From positions 54,457-118,456 of the forward strand of contig JAFKFL010000025.1 in assembly GCA_017308235.1 (NCBI GenBank): DNA of 64,000 nt, given 5' to 3'. This document shows, one piece after another, positions 24,586 to 32,247 of this stretch. Source of the stretch: Alphaproteobacteria bacterium. GTDB taxonomy: Bacteria > Pseudomonadota > Alphaproteobacteria > Reyranellales > Reyranellaceae. Numbering within the stretch: the first letter of the stretch is position 1; every line of letters begins with the position of its first letter. The notes beneath the pieces are model-generated. The model was not told the DNA's origin. It ran no database searches and saw only the letters and a list, made by a program, of their open reading frames with translations. Position numbers and translations under genes: made by a program.

Positions 24586-25480
24586 GGCGAGACTGATCGA
24601 CGGCAAGGCGTTTGCGTCGGGCCTGCGCGAGCGCGTGGGCAAAGGCGTCGCCGCGCTGAAGGCAGAGACGGGCGTGACGCCGGGCCTCGCCACTGTGCTG
24701 GTCGGCGACGATCCGGCAAGCCAGGTCTACGTGCGCAGCAAGGGCAAGATGGCGGCCGAGCTCGGCATGGCGAGCTTCGATCATCGCCTGTCGGCGGGAA
24801 CGACCGAAGAGGAGCTGCTGACGCTGGTGGCCAGACTCAATGCCGATCCGTTGGTCAACGGCATCCTGGTGCAGCTCCCGCTGCCCAAGCAGATCGAAAC
24901 CCCGCGCGTGCTGCTCGCGGTCAATCCGGACAAGGATGTCGATGGCTTTCACCCCATCAATGTCGGGCGCCTGGGATCGATCGCGCCCGGTGCACGGCTC
25001 GACTTTCCGGTGCCCTGCACGCCGCTCGGCTGTTCGATGCTGTTGGCCGATGCGCTGGGATCGCTTGCCGGCCTCCATGCCGTCGTCGTGGGCCGCTCCA
25101 ATCTCGTTGGTCGGCCGGTGGCGCAACTGCTGCTGCGCGCCAATTGCACGGTGACCATCGCGCATTCGCGCACGCGCGACCTGGCCGCCGTTTGTCGATC
25201 CGCCGACATCCTGGTGGTGGCGATCGGCAAGCCAGGCTTCGTGCGTGGCGACTGGATCAAACCGGGTGCTGCTGTGATCGATGTCGGCATCAACCGCGTG
25301 CCGACGGCGGAGGGCAAGACGCGTCTGGTGGGCGATGTCGCTTTCGCCGAGGCCTTGCCGATCGCCGCACATCTCACGCCCGTGCCCGGCGGCGTCGGGC
25401 CAATGACGGTCGCCTGCCTGATGTACAACACCTTGCAAGCTGCACGTCGCAAGGCCGGCCTGCCCTTCGTGGCGGTCTGA
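24578..25480 (+). CDS. folD: Methylene-THF dehydrogenase / methenyl-THF cyclohydrolase
   Basis: A 300-residue bifunctional folate enzyme producing 10-formyl-THF from 5,10-methylene-THF. Conserved blocks are VGDDPASQVYVRSKGK (with the catalytic Lys), GILVQLPLPKQI, NPDKDVDGFHPINVGRL, PCTPLGC, VVVGRSNLVGRPVAQLL, and the C-terminal HLTPVPGGVGPMTVACLMYNT. It starts at ATG 24578, overlapping the DUF167 stop region, so it is translationally coupled. Length and order are standard. Confidence 0.96.
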   Translation: MAEARLIDGKAFASGLRERVGKGVAALKAETGVTPGLATVLVGDDPASQVYVRSKGKMAAELGMASFDHRLSAGTTEEELLTLVARLNADPLVNGILVQLPLPKQIETPRVLLAVNPDKDVDGFHPINVGRLGSIAPGARLDFPVPCTPLGCSMLLADALGSLAGLHAVVVGRSNLVGRPVAQLLLRANCTVTIAHSRTRDLAAVCRSADILVVAIGKPGFVRGDWIKPGAAVIDVGINRVPTAEGKTRLVGDVAFAEALPIAAHLTPVPGGVGPMTVACLMYNTLQAARRKAGLPFVAV

Positions 25481-25507
25481 TTAGGTCTGAGTGGTGAAAT
25501 AACACTG

Positions 25508-25622
25508 CCTCACCCTGAGGAGCATCGCGCAGCGATGCGTCTCGAAGGGTGGAAACGAGCACCGCGTCTGTTGCCCATCCTTCGAGACGCGGCGGCCCGT
25601 GGCCGCTCCTCAGGATGAGGTG
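25508..25622. repeat. Palindromic intergenic element, family 2
   Basis: Outer arms CTCACCCTGAGGAGC and GCTCCTCAGGATGAGG face each other. Inner arms CGTCTCGAAGGGTGG and CCATCCTTCGAGACG are also complementary, giving a long double hairpin. It lies in the gap after folD. Such elements are common REP-like units in high-GC alphaproteobacteria. Confidence 0.65.
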
Positions 25623-25653
25623 ATTATATGCAAGTTGCATATGCTGGTCTTGA

Positions 25654-25702
25654 GACCGCGAGCACCCCGCCCTGAGCTTGTCGAAGGGTCCGGCTCGCTC
25701 AT
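25654..25702. repeat. Short intergenic repeat, family 3
   Basis: Contains GACCGCGAGCACC, then GCCCTGAGCTTGTCGAAGGG and TCCGGCTCGCTCA. Nearly the same order occurs at 40051-40105 before the radical SAM operon. This copy is a half element without the returning arm. Confidence 0.55.
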
Positions 25703-25717
25703 GAACCGTCGTCGAGA

Positions 25718-26572
25718 TCAGTTCTTCTTCATCCCTGCCACCAGCGCCACCACGTTGTAGCGCATCATCGCGTCGTAGGTCGGCGCCGGACCATCCGGCC
25801 GCGAGAGCGCGTCGCTGTAGAGGCGCGGACCGACGGTGGCGCCCGAGTCGCGCGCTATCTCGTCGATCAGGTTGGGGTTGGTGAGGTTCTCGACGAACAG
25901 CGCCTTGATCTTCTGCGCACGCACCTCGCGGATCAGCATCGCCATGTCGCGCGCGGTGGGTTCGCTGTCGCTGTTGTAGCCGCGGGGGGCGGCGAAGCGG
26001 ACGCCGTAGGCACGGGCAAAATATTCGAACGAGTCGTGGCCGGTGATCGCCTTGCGCCGATCGGACGGCACGCCCGCGATCTCGGTGCGGATCCAGGCGT
26101 CAAGTGCGGCGAGCCGGCCGTCGTAGTCGGCCGCGCGGGCGCGATAGAAAGCAGCGTTGGCCGGATCGGCGGTAGCGAGACCGTCGGCGATGTTGGCGAC
26201 GTAGCGGCGTGCGCATGACACATCCTGCCAGCAATGCGGGTCCGTCCCGCTCGGCACGCCGGCCGATGCCACGATGCGTTGCCCCTTGAACGAGGCCGCC
26301 TCGGCGAGACGATCGAGCCAGCCTTCGAAGCCGAGGCCGTTGCTTGCCAGCACCCGCGCCGCCGCCAGCAGGCGCGCATCGCGCGGCCGTGGCTGGTAGG
26401 TGTGCACGTCGGTGTCCGGTCCCACGATCGCGCTGACCTCGACCTTGTCGCCGCCCACCTCGGCCACGAAGTCGGCCAGGATGGAGAAGGTCGCCACCGC
26501 CTTCAGCCGCGCCTCGGCGCAGGCGGGCAGCGGGCCGAGAACGAGCAGGGTGGCGAGCAGAAGGCGCAACAT
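25718..26572 (-). CDS. znuA: Zinc ABC transporter substrate-binding protein (ZnuA-like)
   Basis: A 284-residue cluster A-I (TroA-like) metal-binding protein with a signal peptide (MLRLLLATLLVLG...CAEA). Metal ligands are expected at His57 (DVHTYQP), His113 (DPHCWQD) and His179 (TGHDSFEYF). A His in the third position is typical of zinc proteins, where manganese proteins have Glu. No His-rich loop is present. Two earlier in-frame starts (26590 and a GTG at 26608) are possible. A Zur-like palindrome lies immediately upstream of the chosen ATG. No znuB or znuC is adjacent. Confidence 0.82.
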   Translation of the reverse strand: MLRLLLATLLVLGPLPACAEARLKAVATFSILADFVAEVGGDKVEVSAIVGPDTDVHTYQPRPRDARLLAAARVLASNGLGFEGWLDRLAEAASFKGQRIVASAGVPSGTDPHCWQDVSCARRYVANIADGLATADPANAAFYRARAADYDGRLAALDAWIRTEIAGVPSDRRKAITGHDSFEYFARAYGVRFAAPRGYNSDSEPTARDMAMLIREVRAQKIKALFVENLTNPNLIDEIARDSGATVGPRLYSDALSRPDGPAPTYDAMMRYNVVALVAGMKKN

Positions 26573-26574
26573 AG

Positions 26575-26589
26575 TGTTATAATGTAACA
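26575..26589. promoter_or_regulatory. Zur-like operator at the znuA start
   Basis: TGTTATAATGTAACA is a perfect 5+5 palindrome (TGTTA-N5-TAACA), 2 bp upstream of the znuA ATG at 26572. AT-rich palindromes of the TGTTAT...ATAACA type are known Zur sites in alphaproteobacteria. Its position at the gene start fits repression of zinc uptake when zinc is sufficient. This is inferred from sequence and context only. Confidence 0.5.
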
Positions 26590-26618
26590 TAACCTGGCGT
26601 GCTGTCACGCGAGAGCCG

Positions 26619-27110
26619 TCACAGCGGAAAGTCGAGCCATTGCGGGGCGTGGCCGGTGGCCTCGAAGAAGCGGGAAAGATCGGCGAAGTCGATCGCCGTC
26701 GTCATGGTGTTGGTGAGCGGATGGGCATTGATAGGCCCGCCGTCGCGCAGGGCGCGATCGAGGACAAGCGTCACGCGGCGCTCGCTATCGTTCGCCATCG
26801 CGAACGGCGTCACCGATCCTGGCTCGACACCCAGCACGCGGCGCAGCCGGTCGGGACTGCCGAACGAGAGCCGGCCTGCATCAAGCACTTCGCCCAGCCG
26901 CTTGAGGTCGATTGCGCGATCCTCGAGCGCGACGACCAGCCACATCTCCTCCTTCTTGTTGCGCAGGAAGAGATTCTTGATGTGATGGCCCGGCAGCTCG
27001 CCGCGATGGGCCTTCGCTTCCTCGACCGTGAAAACAGGAGCGTGCTCGACCGAGCGATGGGTCAGGCTAAGCGCATCGAGGCGGGCGAATAATTGTTGCG
27101 GGGTCAGCAT
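26619..27110 (-). CDS. Prolyl-tRNA deacylase (ProXp-ala/PrdX, YbaK superfamily)
   Basis: A 163-residue free-standing trans-editing protein. The YbaK-type core has HRSVEHAPVFTVEEAKAHRGELPG at the N-terminus, HHIKNLFLRNKK with the conserved Lys, and GSVTPFAMANDSERRV with the Gly-x-x-Pro motif. Such proteins hydrolyse Ala mischarged on tRNA-Pro. It stands alone, divergent from rfbA with about 20 bp between the starts. Confidence in the family is high; the exact substrate (Ala- or Cys-tRNA) is less sure. Confidence 0.85.
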   Translation of the reverse strand: MLTPQQLFARLDALSLTHRSVEHAPVFTVEEAKAHRGELPGHHIKNLFLRNKKEEMWLVVALEDRAIDLKRLGEVLDAGRLSFGSPDRLRRVLGVEPGSVTPFAMANDSERRVTLVLDRALRDGGPINAHPLTNTMTTAIDFADLSRFFEATGHAPQWLDFPL

Positions 27111-27131
27111 CGGCTTGGGCTACATAAAGGC

Positions 27132-27998
27132 ATGAAAGGCATTGTCCTGTCCGGCGGCAGCGGCACGCGGCTTTACCCGATGACGCTGGCCGCCAACAAG
27201 CAACTCCTGCCGGTCTACAACAAGCCGATGGTCTATTACCCGCTCACCACGCTGATGCTGGCGGGGTGCCGCGAGATCCTGCTGGTCGTCAATCCGCAGG
27301 ACGAGGACGCTTATCGCCGGCTGTTTGGCGATGGCAGCCAGTGGGGCCTCGCCATCGATTACGCCGTGCAGCCGCGCCCGGGCGGCATCGCCGAGGTGTT
27401 CCTGGTCGGGCGCGACTTCATCGGCCGCGACCGCGTGGGGCTGATCCTGGGCGATAATCTCTTCTACGGCGATTCACTGCCCACGGTGTCCGAGCGCGGC
27501 GCCACCGGCAGCGGCGCGGTGATCTACGCTTACTGGGTGAACGACCCCTCGGCCTACGGCGTCATCGAATTCGATCGAACGGACCAGCCGATCGCGATCG
27601 TGGAGAAGCCTGCTGCGCCGCGCTCCAACTGGGCGGTGACCGGGCTTTATTTCTACGACGCCGATGTCTGCGATGTCGCCGCGTCGATCCCGCGCTCGGC
27701 GCGCGGCGAACTCGAGATCACAGACGTCAACGCGCACTACCTGAAAGAAGGGCGGCTCACGGTCGAGAAGCTTGGCCGAGGCTACGCCTGGCTCGACACC
27801 GGCACGCCCACCAGCCTGCTGCGGGCGGCGCAGTTCGTCGAGACAGTCGAGGATCGGCAGGGCCTGCAGATCGGCAGCCCGGAGGAGGTTGCCTGGCGCA
27901 AAGGCTTCATCGACGATGGTGCCTTCGCGCGCCTGATCGATCCCATCAAGCAGAGCGAATACGGCAAATATCTGCAGCGCCTGCTGGCCCGCGGCTGA
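27132..27998 (+). CDS. rfbA: Glucose-1-phosphate thymidylyltransferase
   Basis: A 288-residue nucleotidyltransferase. The signature LSGGSGTRLYPMT (with the Lys of NKQLLPVYNKPM following) binds dTTP. GDNLFYG holds the metal-binding Asp; EKPAAPRSNWAVTGLYFYD and AWLDTGTPTSLL are the sugar and C-terminal family marks. It makes dTDP-glucose, the first step toward dTDP-rhamnose and other deoxysugars of surface polysaccharide. ATG 27132 follows AAAGGC. No rfbB, rfbC or rfbD follows; the gene is alone before tRNA-Gly. Confidence 0.94.
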   Translation: MKGIVLSGGSGTRLYPMTLAANKQLLPVYNKPMVYYPLTTLMLAGCREILLVVNPQDEDAYRRLFGDGSQWGLAIDYAVQPRPGGIAEVFLVGRDFIGRDRVGLILGDNLFYGDSLPTVSERGATGSGAVIYAYWVNDPSAYGVIEFDRTDQPIAIVEKPAAPRSNWAVTGLYFYDADVCDVAASIPRSARGELEITDVNAHYLKEGRLTVEKLGRGYAWLDTGTPTSLLRAAQFVETVEDRQGLQIGSPEEVAWRKGFIDDGAFARLIDPIKQSEYGKYLQRLLARG

Positions 27999-28087
27999 TC
28001 CGGCCGGCGGTCCGGCGGACTTGCAAAGCAAGAAAAAACCCCCTATCACCGGCCGCTTCCGGCAACCTACCCGGCCGGACATGGAGC

Positions 28088-28162
<75 letters not shown>

Positions 28163-28253
28163 ATTTCTGCCAGCGATCGGGATTTCCTGGGCGTCAGCAT
28201 TCTTCGCTGATTACTTCCCTTTGGGGCGGCGTTCTCGCTCTGGAGCAATTTGC

Positions 28254-28697
28254 GTGAAACGTTCGCCCAAATGGCCTCGAGGCAGCTCCGGCTTTGCGTC
28301 GAAATTCGTCGAAGGCTCGGCGAAGGCACGTTGGAAGCCACCGGCGTTTCCGACACGAAAGCCGCTCCCGGCTGTCACGCTGAGAGGCGATGCAGCCGCC
28401 GAGGCAATTTGCGCCGTGGTTCGCCGCATTCCTTCCGGTTGGGTGGCAACCTATGGCCAGGTCGCCACGATGGCCGGCATGCCGAGGCGTGCTCGTCTTG
28501 TCGGCCGGGTACTTCAACACCTCGACTCGGCAACGAACGTCCCGTGGCATCGTGTCGTCAATGCCAAGGGCGAAGTGTCGTTTAGCCTCTCTCGCAATGG
28601 CGGCGACATTCTCCAGCGACGCTTGCTGGAAAAGGAAGGCATCAAATTTGACGCCAGGAACCGTCTGGATTTAGAACGAGACCGGTGGCGGGACTGA
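28254..28697 (+). CDS. Alkyltransferase-like (ATL) DNA repair protein
   Basis: A 147-residue protein from GTG 28254, preceded by TGGAG; a TTG at 28221 is possible. The core IPSGWVATYGQVA, GMPRRARLVGRVL, VPWHRVVNAKG is that of O6-alkylguanine-DNA alkyltransferases. The reactive Cys of PCHR is Trp (Trp98), the hallmark of ATL proteins. These bind O6-alkylguanine without repairing it and direct the lesion to nucleotide excision repair. The N-terminal 45 residues are basic and have no clear match. The gene lies entirely between the full tRNA-Gly and a 37-bp copy of its 3' end. Confidence 0.85.
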   Translation: MKRSPKWPRGSSGFASKFVEGSAKARWKPPAFPTRKPLPAVTLRGDAAAEAICAVVRRIPSGWVATYGQVATMAGMPRRARLVGRVLQHLDSATNVPWHRVVNAKGEVSFSLSRNGGDILQRRLLEKEGIKFDARNRLDLERDRWRD

Positions 28698-28777
28698 ATT
28701 GGAAGCTACGACTGAGCGCGCGCAAGTTGTGCGCGATTCGTGCTATGTTCCTGCGCATCGTGGCGGGTCGTGGTACT

Positions 28778-28814
28778 TCGGGGTCGAGGGTTCGAATCCC
28801 TTCGCCCGCTCCAA
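28778..28814 (+). repeat. 37-bp direct repeat of the tRNA-Gly 3' end (att-like site)
   Basis: Bases 28778-28814 match 28127-28163 exactly over 37 bp, from the variable-loop end of the tRNA through the T-arm, acceptor strand, CCA and one further A. The copies are 651 bp apart and enclose the ATL gene. This is the pattern left when an element integrates into a tRNA gene. No integrase is present, so it is a mini-island or a remnant. It cannot be a working tRNA, because the 5' half is missing. Confidence 0.85.
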
Positions 28815-28853
28815 ATCTTCCCAACGCAGAAAAATTGTGTCGAGGCGGACTGC

Positions 28854-29702
28854 ATGAAAGCGCTTACCGTCGTGCGGACTGTCGCCGATCTGCGGCGCGC
28901 GATCGCCGAGCATCGCAGCACCGGCCGGACCATCGGCATGGTGCCCACCATGGGCGCGCTGCATGAAGGCCATATCAGTCTCGTGAAGGGCGCGCTCGAG
29001 CGCGGCGACGTGCCGGTGGCCTCGATCTTCGTCAATCCAACGCAGTTCGCACCGAACGAGGACTTCGCCGCCTATCCGCGAGACGAGGACAGCGACTTCA
29101 CCCAGCTGGGGGCGGCGGGTTGCAGGATCGCCTATGCGCCCGGCGTGGAGGAGATGTATCCCGGCCCGCAGCTCACGACCGTGACCGTGGCAAGCCTGAC
29201 CGATCATCTGTGCGGACCGTTCCGCCCCGGCCATTTCCAGGGCGTCGCGACAGTCGTCTGCAAGCTCCTGATGATGGCGGTGCCCGATCGCGGCTATTTC
29301 GGCGAGAAGGACTACCAGCAGCTCCAGGTGCTGAAGCGCATGGCGCGCGACCTCAACATGCCGGTCCAGATCGTGGGCATGCCGACGATCCGCGAGCCTG
29401 ACGGCCTCGCGATGTCGTCGCGCAACCGCTACCTGGCGCCTGCGGTGCGCAAGACAGCGCTGGCTCTCTATCAGCAATTGAACGCTATCGCCGATGCCGT
29501 GCGCGATGGCCGCACCGCCTGTCCGCCGGTCGCCGAACGCGCGGCGCAGGCGTTGCTGAAATCGGGCTTCGACAAGGTCGACTATCTCGCCGTCGTCGAT
29601 GCCGAGAGCCTCGCGCCCCTGGACAAGGTGAGCGGTGCGGCGCGCGTGGCCGGTGCGGCCTGGCTTGGCCGCACGCGCCTGATCGATAATATCGCGGTGT
29701 AG
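28854..29702 (+). CDS. panC: Pantothenate synthetase
   Basis: A 282-residue enzyme joining pantoate and beta-alanine with ATP. Diagnostic blocks are VPTMGALHEGHISLV (HIGH-like), SIFVNPTQF, EDFAAYPR, YPGPQLTTV, HFQGVATVVCKLL, YFGEKDYQQLQV and REPDGLAMSSRNRYL. ATG 28854 lies 40 bp after the tRNA-Gly fragment. Length is standard. No panB is adjacent. It converges with the TauD-like gene. Confidence 0.96.
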   Translation: MKALTVVRTVADLRRAIAEHRSTGRTIGMVPTMGALHEGHISLVKGALERGDVPVASIFVNPTQFAPNEDFAAYPRDEDSDFTQLGAAGCRIAYAPGVEEMYPGPQLTTVTVASLTDHLCGPFRPGHFQGVATVVCKLLMMAVPDRGYFGEKDYQQLQVLKRMARDLNMPVQIVGMPTIREPDGLAMSSRNRYLAPAVRKTALALYQQLNAIADAVRDGRTACPPVAERAAQALLKSGFDKVDYLAVVDAESLAPLDKVSGAARVAGAAWLGRTRLIDNIAV

Positions 29703-29711
29703 CCGCGCGCC

Positions 29712-30614
29712 TTACGCGGCCTGCTCGAGCGTCGACGCTACGTCGCGTGTCGTGACGCGCCGCAGGTCGCGCACCTTGGTGGTGTCGAACGGCCGCGCCC
29801 GATGCATGGTGCAGCGGTTGTCCCAGATCACGAGGTCGCCCTGGCGCCAGCGATGGGCGTGCACGAACCGGGATTGCGTCGCATGCTCCATCAGGTCGAG
29901 CAGCAGCAGGCGGCCATCGGGCACCGGCAGGCCGACGATGTGCGAGGCGTGGCTTGCGATGTAGAGCGTCTTGCGCCGTGAGCCGGGATGGGTGCGCACC
30001 ACGCGCTGCGGCACCGGCGGCAGGCTCGCCAGCTCCTCGGCCGAATATCTGGTGACGTCGAGCTGGCCACGGGAATGCCAGATCGAATGCTCGGCAACGA
30101 GCCCGTCGATCTCCGTCTTCTTCGCCTCGGGCAAGGCGTCGTAGGCCGCGCGCAGATCGGCGAACTCGGTGTCGCCGCCCTCGTCGGGCACGACATGCGC
30201 GTAGAGCATCGAGAGCGCGCCCGGCACGGCACGGAACGAGGCATCGGTGTGCCAGAGCCGGTTGGCGAGCCAGTCGAGCCTTCGCCGCGCGTTCTGGTCC
30301 ATCACCTTGCCGTCGCCGTCGAGATTGGAGATGTCGGCGATCTCGTCGGAGGACAGCCGATGCTTGATGCTGCGGTGCCGCGCTCGCTGCGCCGAAGAAT
30401 GGATCGGCCCGAAATGGCGGGCGAAATCGATCTGTTGTTCGTCGGTGAGCGTCTGGTCGCGGAAGACCACGACGGCATAACGGTTGATCGCCGCCTCGAT
30501 CTTGTCGCGTTCGGCCGGTTGCAGCGTTTGCGCAAGATTGATGCCGGAAAGCTCGGCGACAAAGTCGGCTCCCTCGGCAAAATCAGAACGTGTTGGCGTG
30601 ACGATGATGCTCAC
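29712..30614 (-). CDS. TauD/TfdA-family 2-oxoglutarate dioxygenase
   Basis: A 300-residue Fe(II)/2-oxoglutarate dioxygenase. The iron site is His122-x-Asp124 (WHTDASF) with the distal His near 271 (CTMHRARP). The Arg near 285 (LRRVTTRD) should bind 2-oxoglutarate. The central PGALSMLYAHVVPDEGGDTEFAD segment is typical of TauD/TfdA proteins. The family hydroxylates taurine, 2,4-D, alkyl sulfates or similar acids; nothing nearby points to one of these. It diverges from the hydroxyacid dehydrogenase gene. Confidence 0.88.
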   Translation of the reverse strand: MSIIVTPTRSDFAEGADFVAELSGINLAQTLQPAERDKIEAAINRYAVVVFRDQTLTDEQQIDFARHFGPIHSSAQRARHRSIKHRLSSDEIADISNLDGDGKVMDQNARRRLDWLANRLWHTDASFRAVPGALSMLYAHVVPDEGGDTEFADLRAAYDALPEAKKTEIDGLVAEHSIWHSRGQLDVTRYSAEELASLPPVPQRVVRTHPGSRRKTLYIASHASHIVGLPVPDGRLLLLDLMEHATQSRFVHAHRWRQGDLVIWDNRCTMHRARPFDTTKVRDLRRVTTRDVASTLEQAA

Positions 30615-30683
30615 GGCCGCCTCCTGCGGCTATAGTGGCGCCCGACCCGTTGGGCTTCCCACCATTCTCTTCCAGGAAACGCC

Positions 30684-31673
30684 ATGCCGCAAACCATCAA
30701 GCTCGCCCTGCTCGACGATTACCAGAAGGTTGCCCTCAAGTTCGGCGACTGGGATCGGCTGCGCAAGCGCGGCGTCGAGATCACCGTGTTCAACGAGCCG
30801 TTCGCGTCGGTCGAGGATGCGGCAAAAAAACTCGCCCCTTTCGACGCCCTGCAATTGCTGCGCGAGCGCACGCCCTTTCCGCGGGCGCTGATCGAGAAGC
30901 TGCCCAATCTCAAGTTCATGGTGCTGACCGGTCTGCGCGCCTCGAGCCTCGACGACAAGGCCGCCACCGAGCGCAAGATCCCAATCTCCAACACGCCGGG
31001 CCATGGGTCCAATGCCTCGACAGCCGAACTGTGCTGGGCGCTGCTGATGTCCTGCGCGCGCGATCTCGCCAAGGGCGAGCGGCTGATGCGCAGCGGCGGC
31101 TGGCACGACGGCATCCGCAACATGGTGGTGCTCGAGGGCAAGCGGCTGGGCGTGCTCGGCCTCGGCAAGCTCGGTAGTCGCGTTGCGGGTTATGCCAAGG
31201 CGTTCGGCATGGACGTCGTCGCCTGGAGCCAGAACCTCACTGAGGAAAAGGCCAAGCAGGGCGGCGCGAAACTCGTCAGCAAGGACGAGCTTTTAGCGAC
31301 CTCCGATTTCGTCTCCATCCATCTCGTTCTGTCGGATCGCACGCGCGGCCTGCTCGGTGCGGCCGACCTCGCCAGGATGAAAAAGACCGCGATGCTGATC
31401 AACACCTCGCGTGGACCGATCGTCGACGAGGCCGCCCTGATCGCTGCCCTCAAGAACGGCACGATCGCCCATGCCGGTCTCGATGTGTACGACAAGGAGC
31501 CGTTGCCGGCGGGCCATCCGTTGACCAAGCTCGACAACGTGACGCTGGTGCCGCACCTCGGCTATGTGGTCGAGGACAGCTACCGCTCTTTTTACGACGG
31601 CACCATCGCCGACGTCGAAGCTTGGCTCGACGGCAAGCCGATCAACGTCATCAATCCAGAGGCGCTGAAGTAG
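30684..31673 (+). CDS. D-2-hydroxyacid dehydrogenase family protein
   Basis: A 329-residue NAD(P)-dependent oxidoreductase. The Rossmann domain carries LGVLGLGKLGSRVA and LVLSDRTRGLLG. The catalytic triad is in INTSRGPIVDE (Arg), DVYDKEPLP (Glu) and VPHLGYV (His). It reduces 2-oxo acids or oxidises D-2-hydroxy acids; the substrate is unknown. ATG 30684 follows CCAGGAAACGCC. A palindromic element of family 1 follows the stop. Confidence 0.88.
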   Translation: MPQTIKLALLDDYQKVALKFGDWDRLRKRGVEITVFNEPFASVEDAAKKLAPFDALQLLRERTPFPRALIEKLPNLKFMVLTGLRASSLDDKAATERKIPISNTPGHGSNASTAELCWALLMSCARDLAKGERLMRSGGWHDGIRNMVVLEGKRLGVLGLGKLGSRVAGYAKAFGMDVVAWSQNLTEEKAKQGGAKLVSKDELLATSDFVSIHLVLSDRTRGLLGAADLARMKKTAMLINTSRGPIVDEAALIAALKNGTIAHAGLDVYDKEPLPAGHPLTKLDNVTLVPHLGYVVEDSYRSFYDGTIADVEAWLDGKPINVINPEALK

Positions 31674-31681
31674 TTTTAGGG

Positions 31682-31774
31682 GTGTGTCATCTCGAGTCGC
31701 GCGCGGTAACCCGCGCGCTGAAGCGAGGGATCTTTCCTCGACAGTGCAAAAGATCCTTCGCTCAGGATGACACC
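31682..31774. repeat. Palindromic intergenic element, family 1
   Basis: Arms GTGTCAT...AGCGAGGGATCTTT and AAAGATCCTTCGCTCAGGATGACAC flank a GC-rich inner hairpin (GCGCGCGGTAACCCGCGCGC). It is the second copy of the 20870-20951 type, between two genes in the same direction. Confidence 0.65.
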
Positions 31775-31856
31775 GTCAAATTAGATGTCGATTCGCGCAG
31801 GCGCCGAACGTCGATGAGATGACGGGGCGATCCGTCATCAACCGAAGGAGATCGAC

Positions 31857-32240
31857 ATGTCACAATATCTGCTGCTGCTGCACATGGTCCCCAACTACAA
31901 CATGGACCTGCCGCGCGAGAAGATGATGGAAATGACCCGGCGCTACATCAGCTGGGCCGACGACCTGCGCCAGAAGGGCAAGATGGTCGGCGGCGAGAAG
32001 CTCGGCGTGGGCGGCGTGCGCCATATCAAGGTGAAGGACGGCAAGCCGGTCGCCAGCGACGGCCCCTATGCGGAGGCCAAGGACGTGATCGGCGGCTATT
32101 TCGTGGTCGAGGCCCGCGATGCGGCCGAAGCCGAGGCCATCGCCAAGAGCTGCCCGCATCTTGCTCTTGCTCCGACCAATTGGGCCGAAGTCCTGCCGAT
32201 CGAGGACATGACGCAGGTTCGCGCGGCCGCCGCCGGCTGA
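31857..32240 (+). CDS. YCII/DGPF-domain protein
   Basis: A 127-residue small protein of the YCII-related family, with DGPYAEAKDVIGGYFVVEA corresponding to the DGPF-type motif and a ferredoxin-like fold. ATG 31857 follows a strong GAAGGAGAT. Genes of this kind occur next to ECF sigma factors of the ECF42 type, and such a sigma gene follows 7 bp after the stop. Biochemical function is unknown; a His/Asp-based hydrolytic role has been suggested for YCII folds. Confidence 0.87.
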   Translation: MSQYLLLLHMVPNYNMDLPREKMMEMTRRYISWADDLRQKGKMVGGEKLGVGGVRHIKVKDGKPVASDGPYAEAKDVIGGYFVVEARDAAEAEAIAKSCPHLALAPTNWAEVLPIEDMTQVRAAAAG

Positions 32241-32247
32241 GCGACCC

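Noticed and set aside
25508..25702. CRISPR array or insertion sequence remnants
   Set aside because: Repeats are palindromic and singly placed, without regular spacers, cas genes or transposase fragments.
28778..28814. A second tRNA-Gly gene
   Set aside because: Only the 3' half is present; D-arm and anticodon arm are absent.
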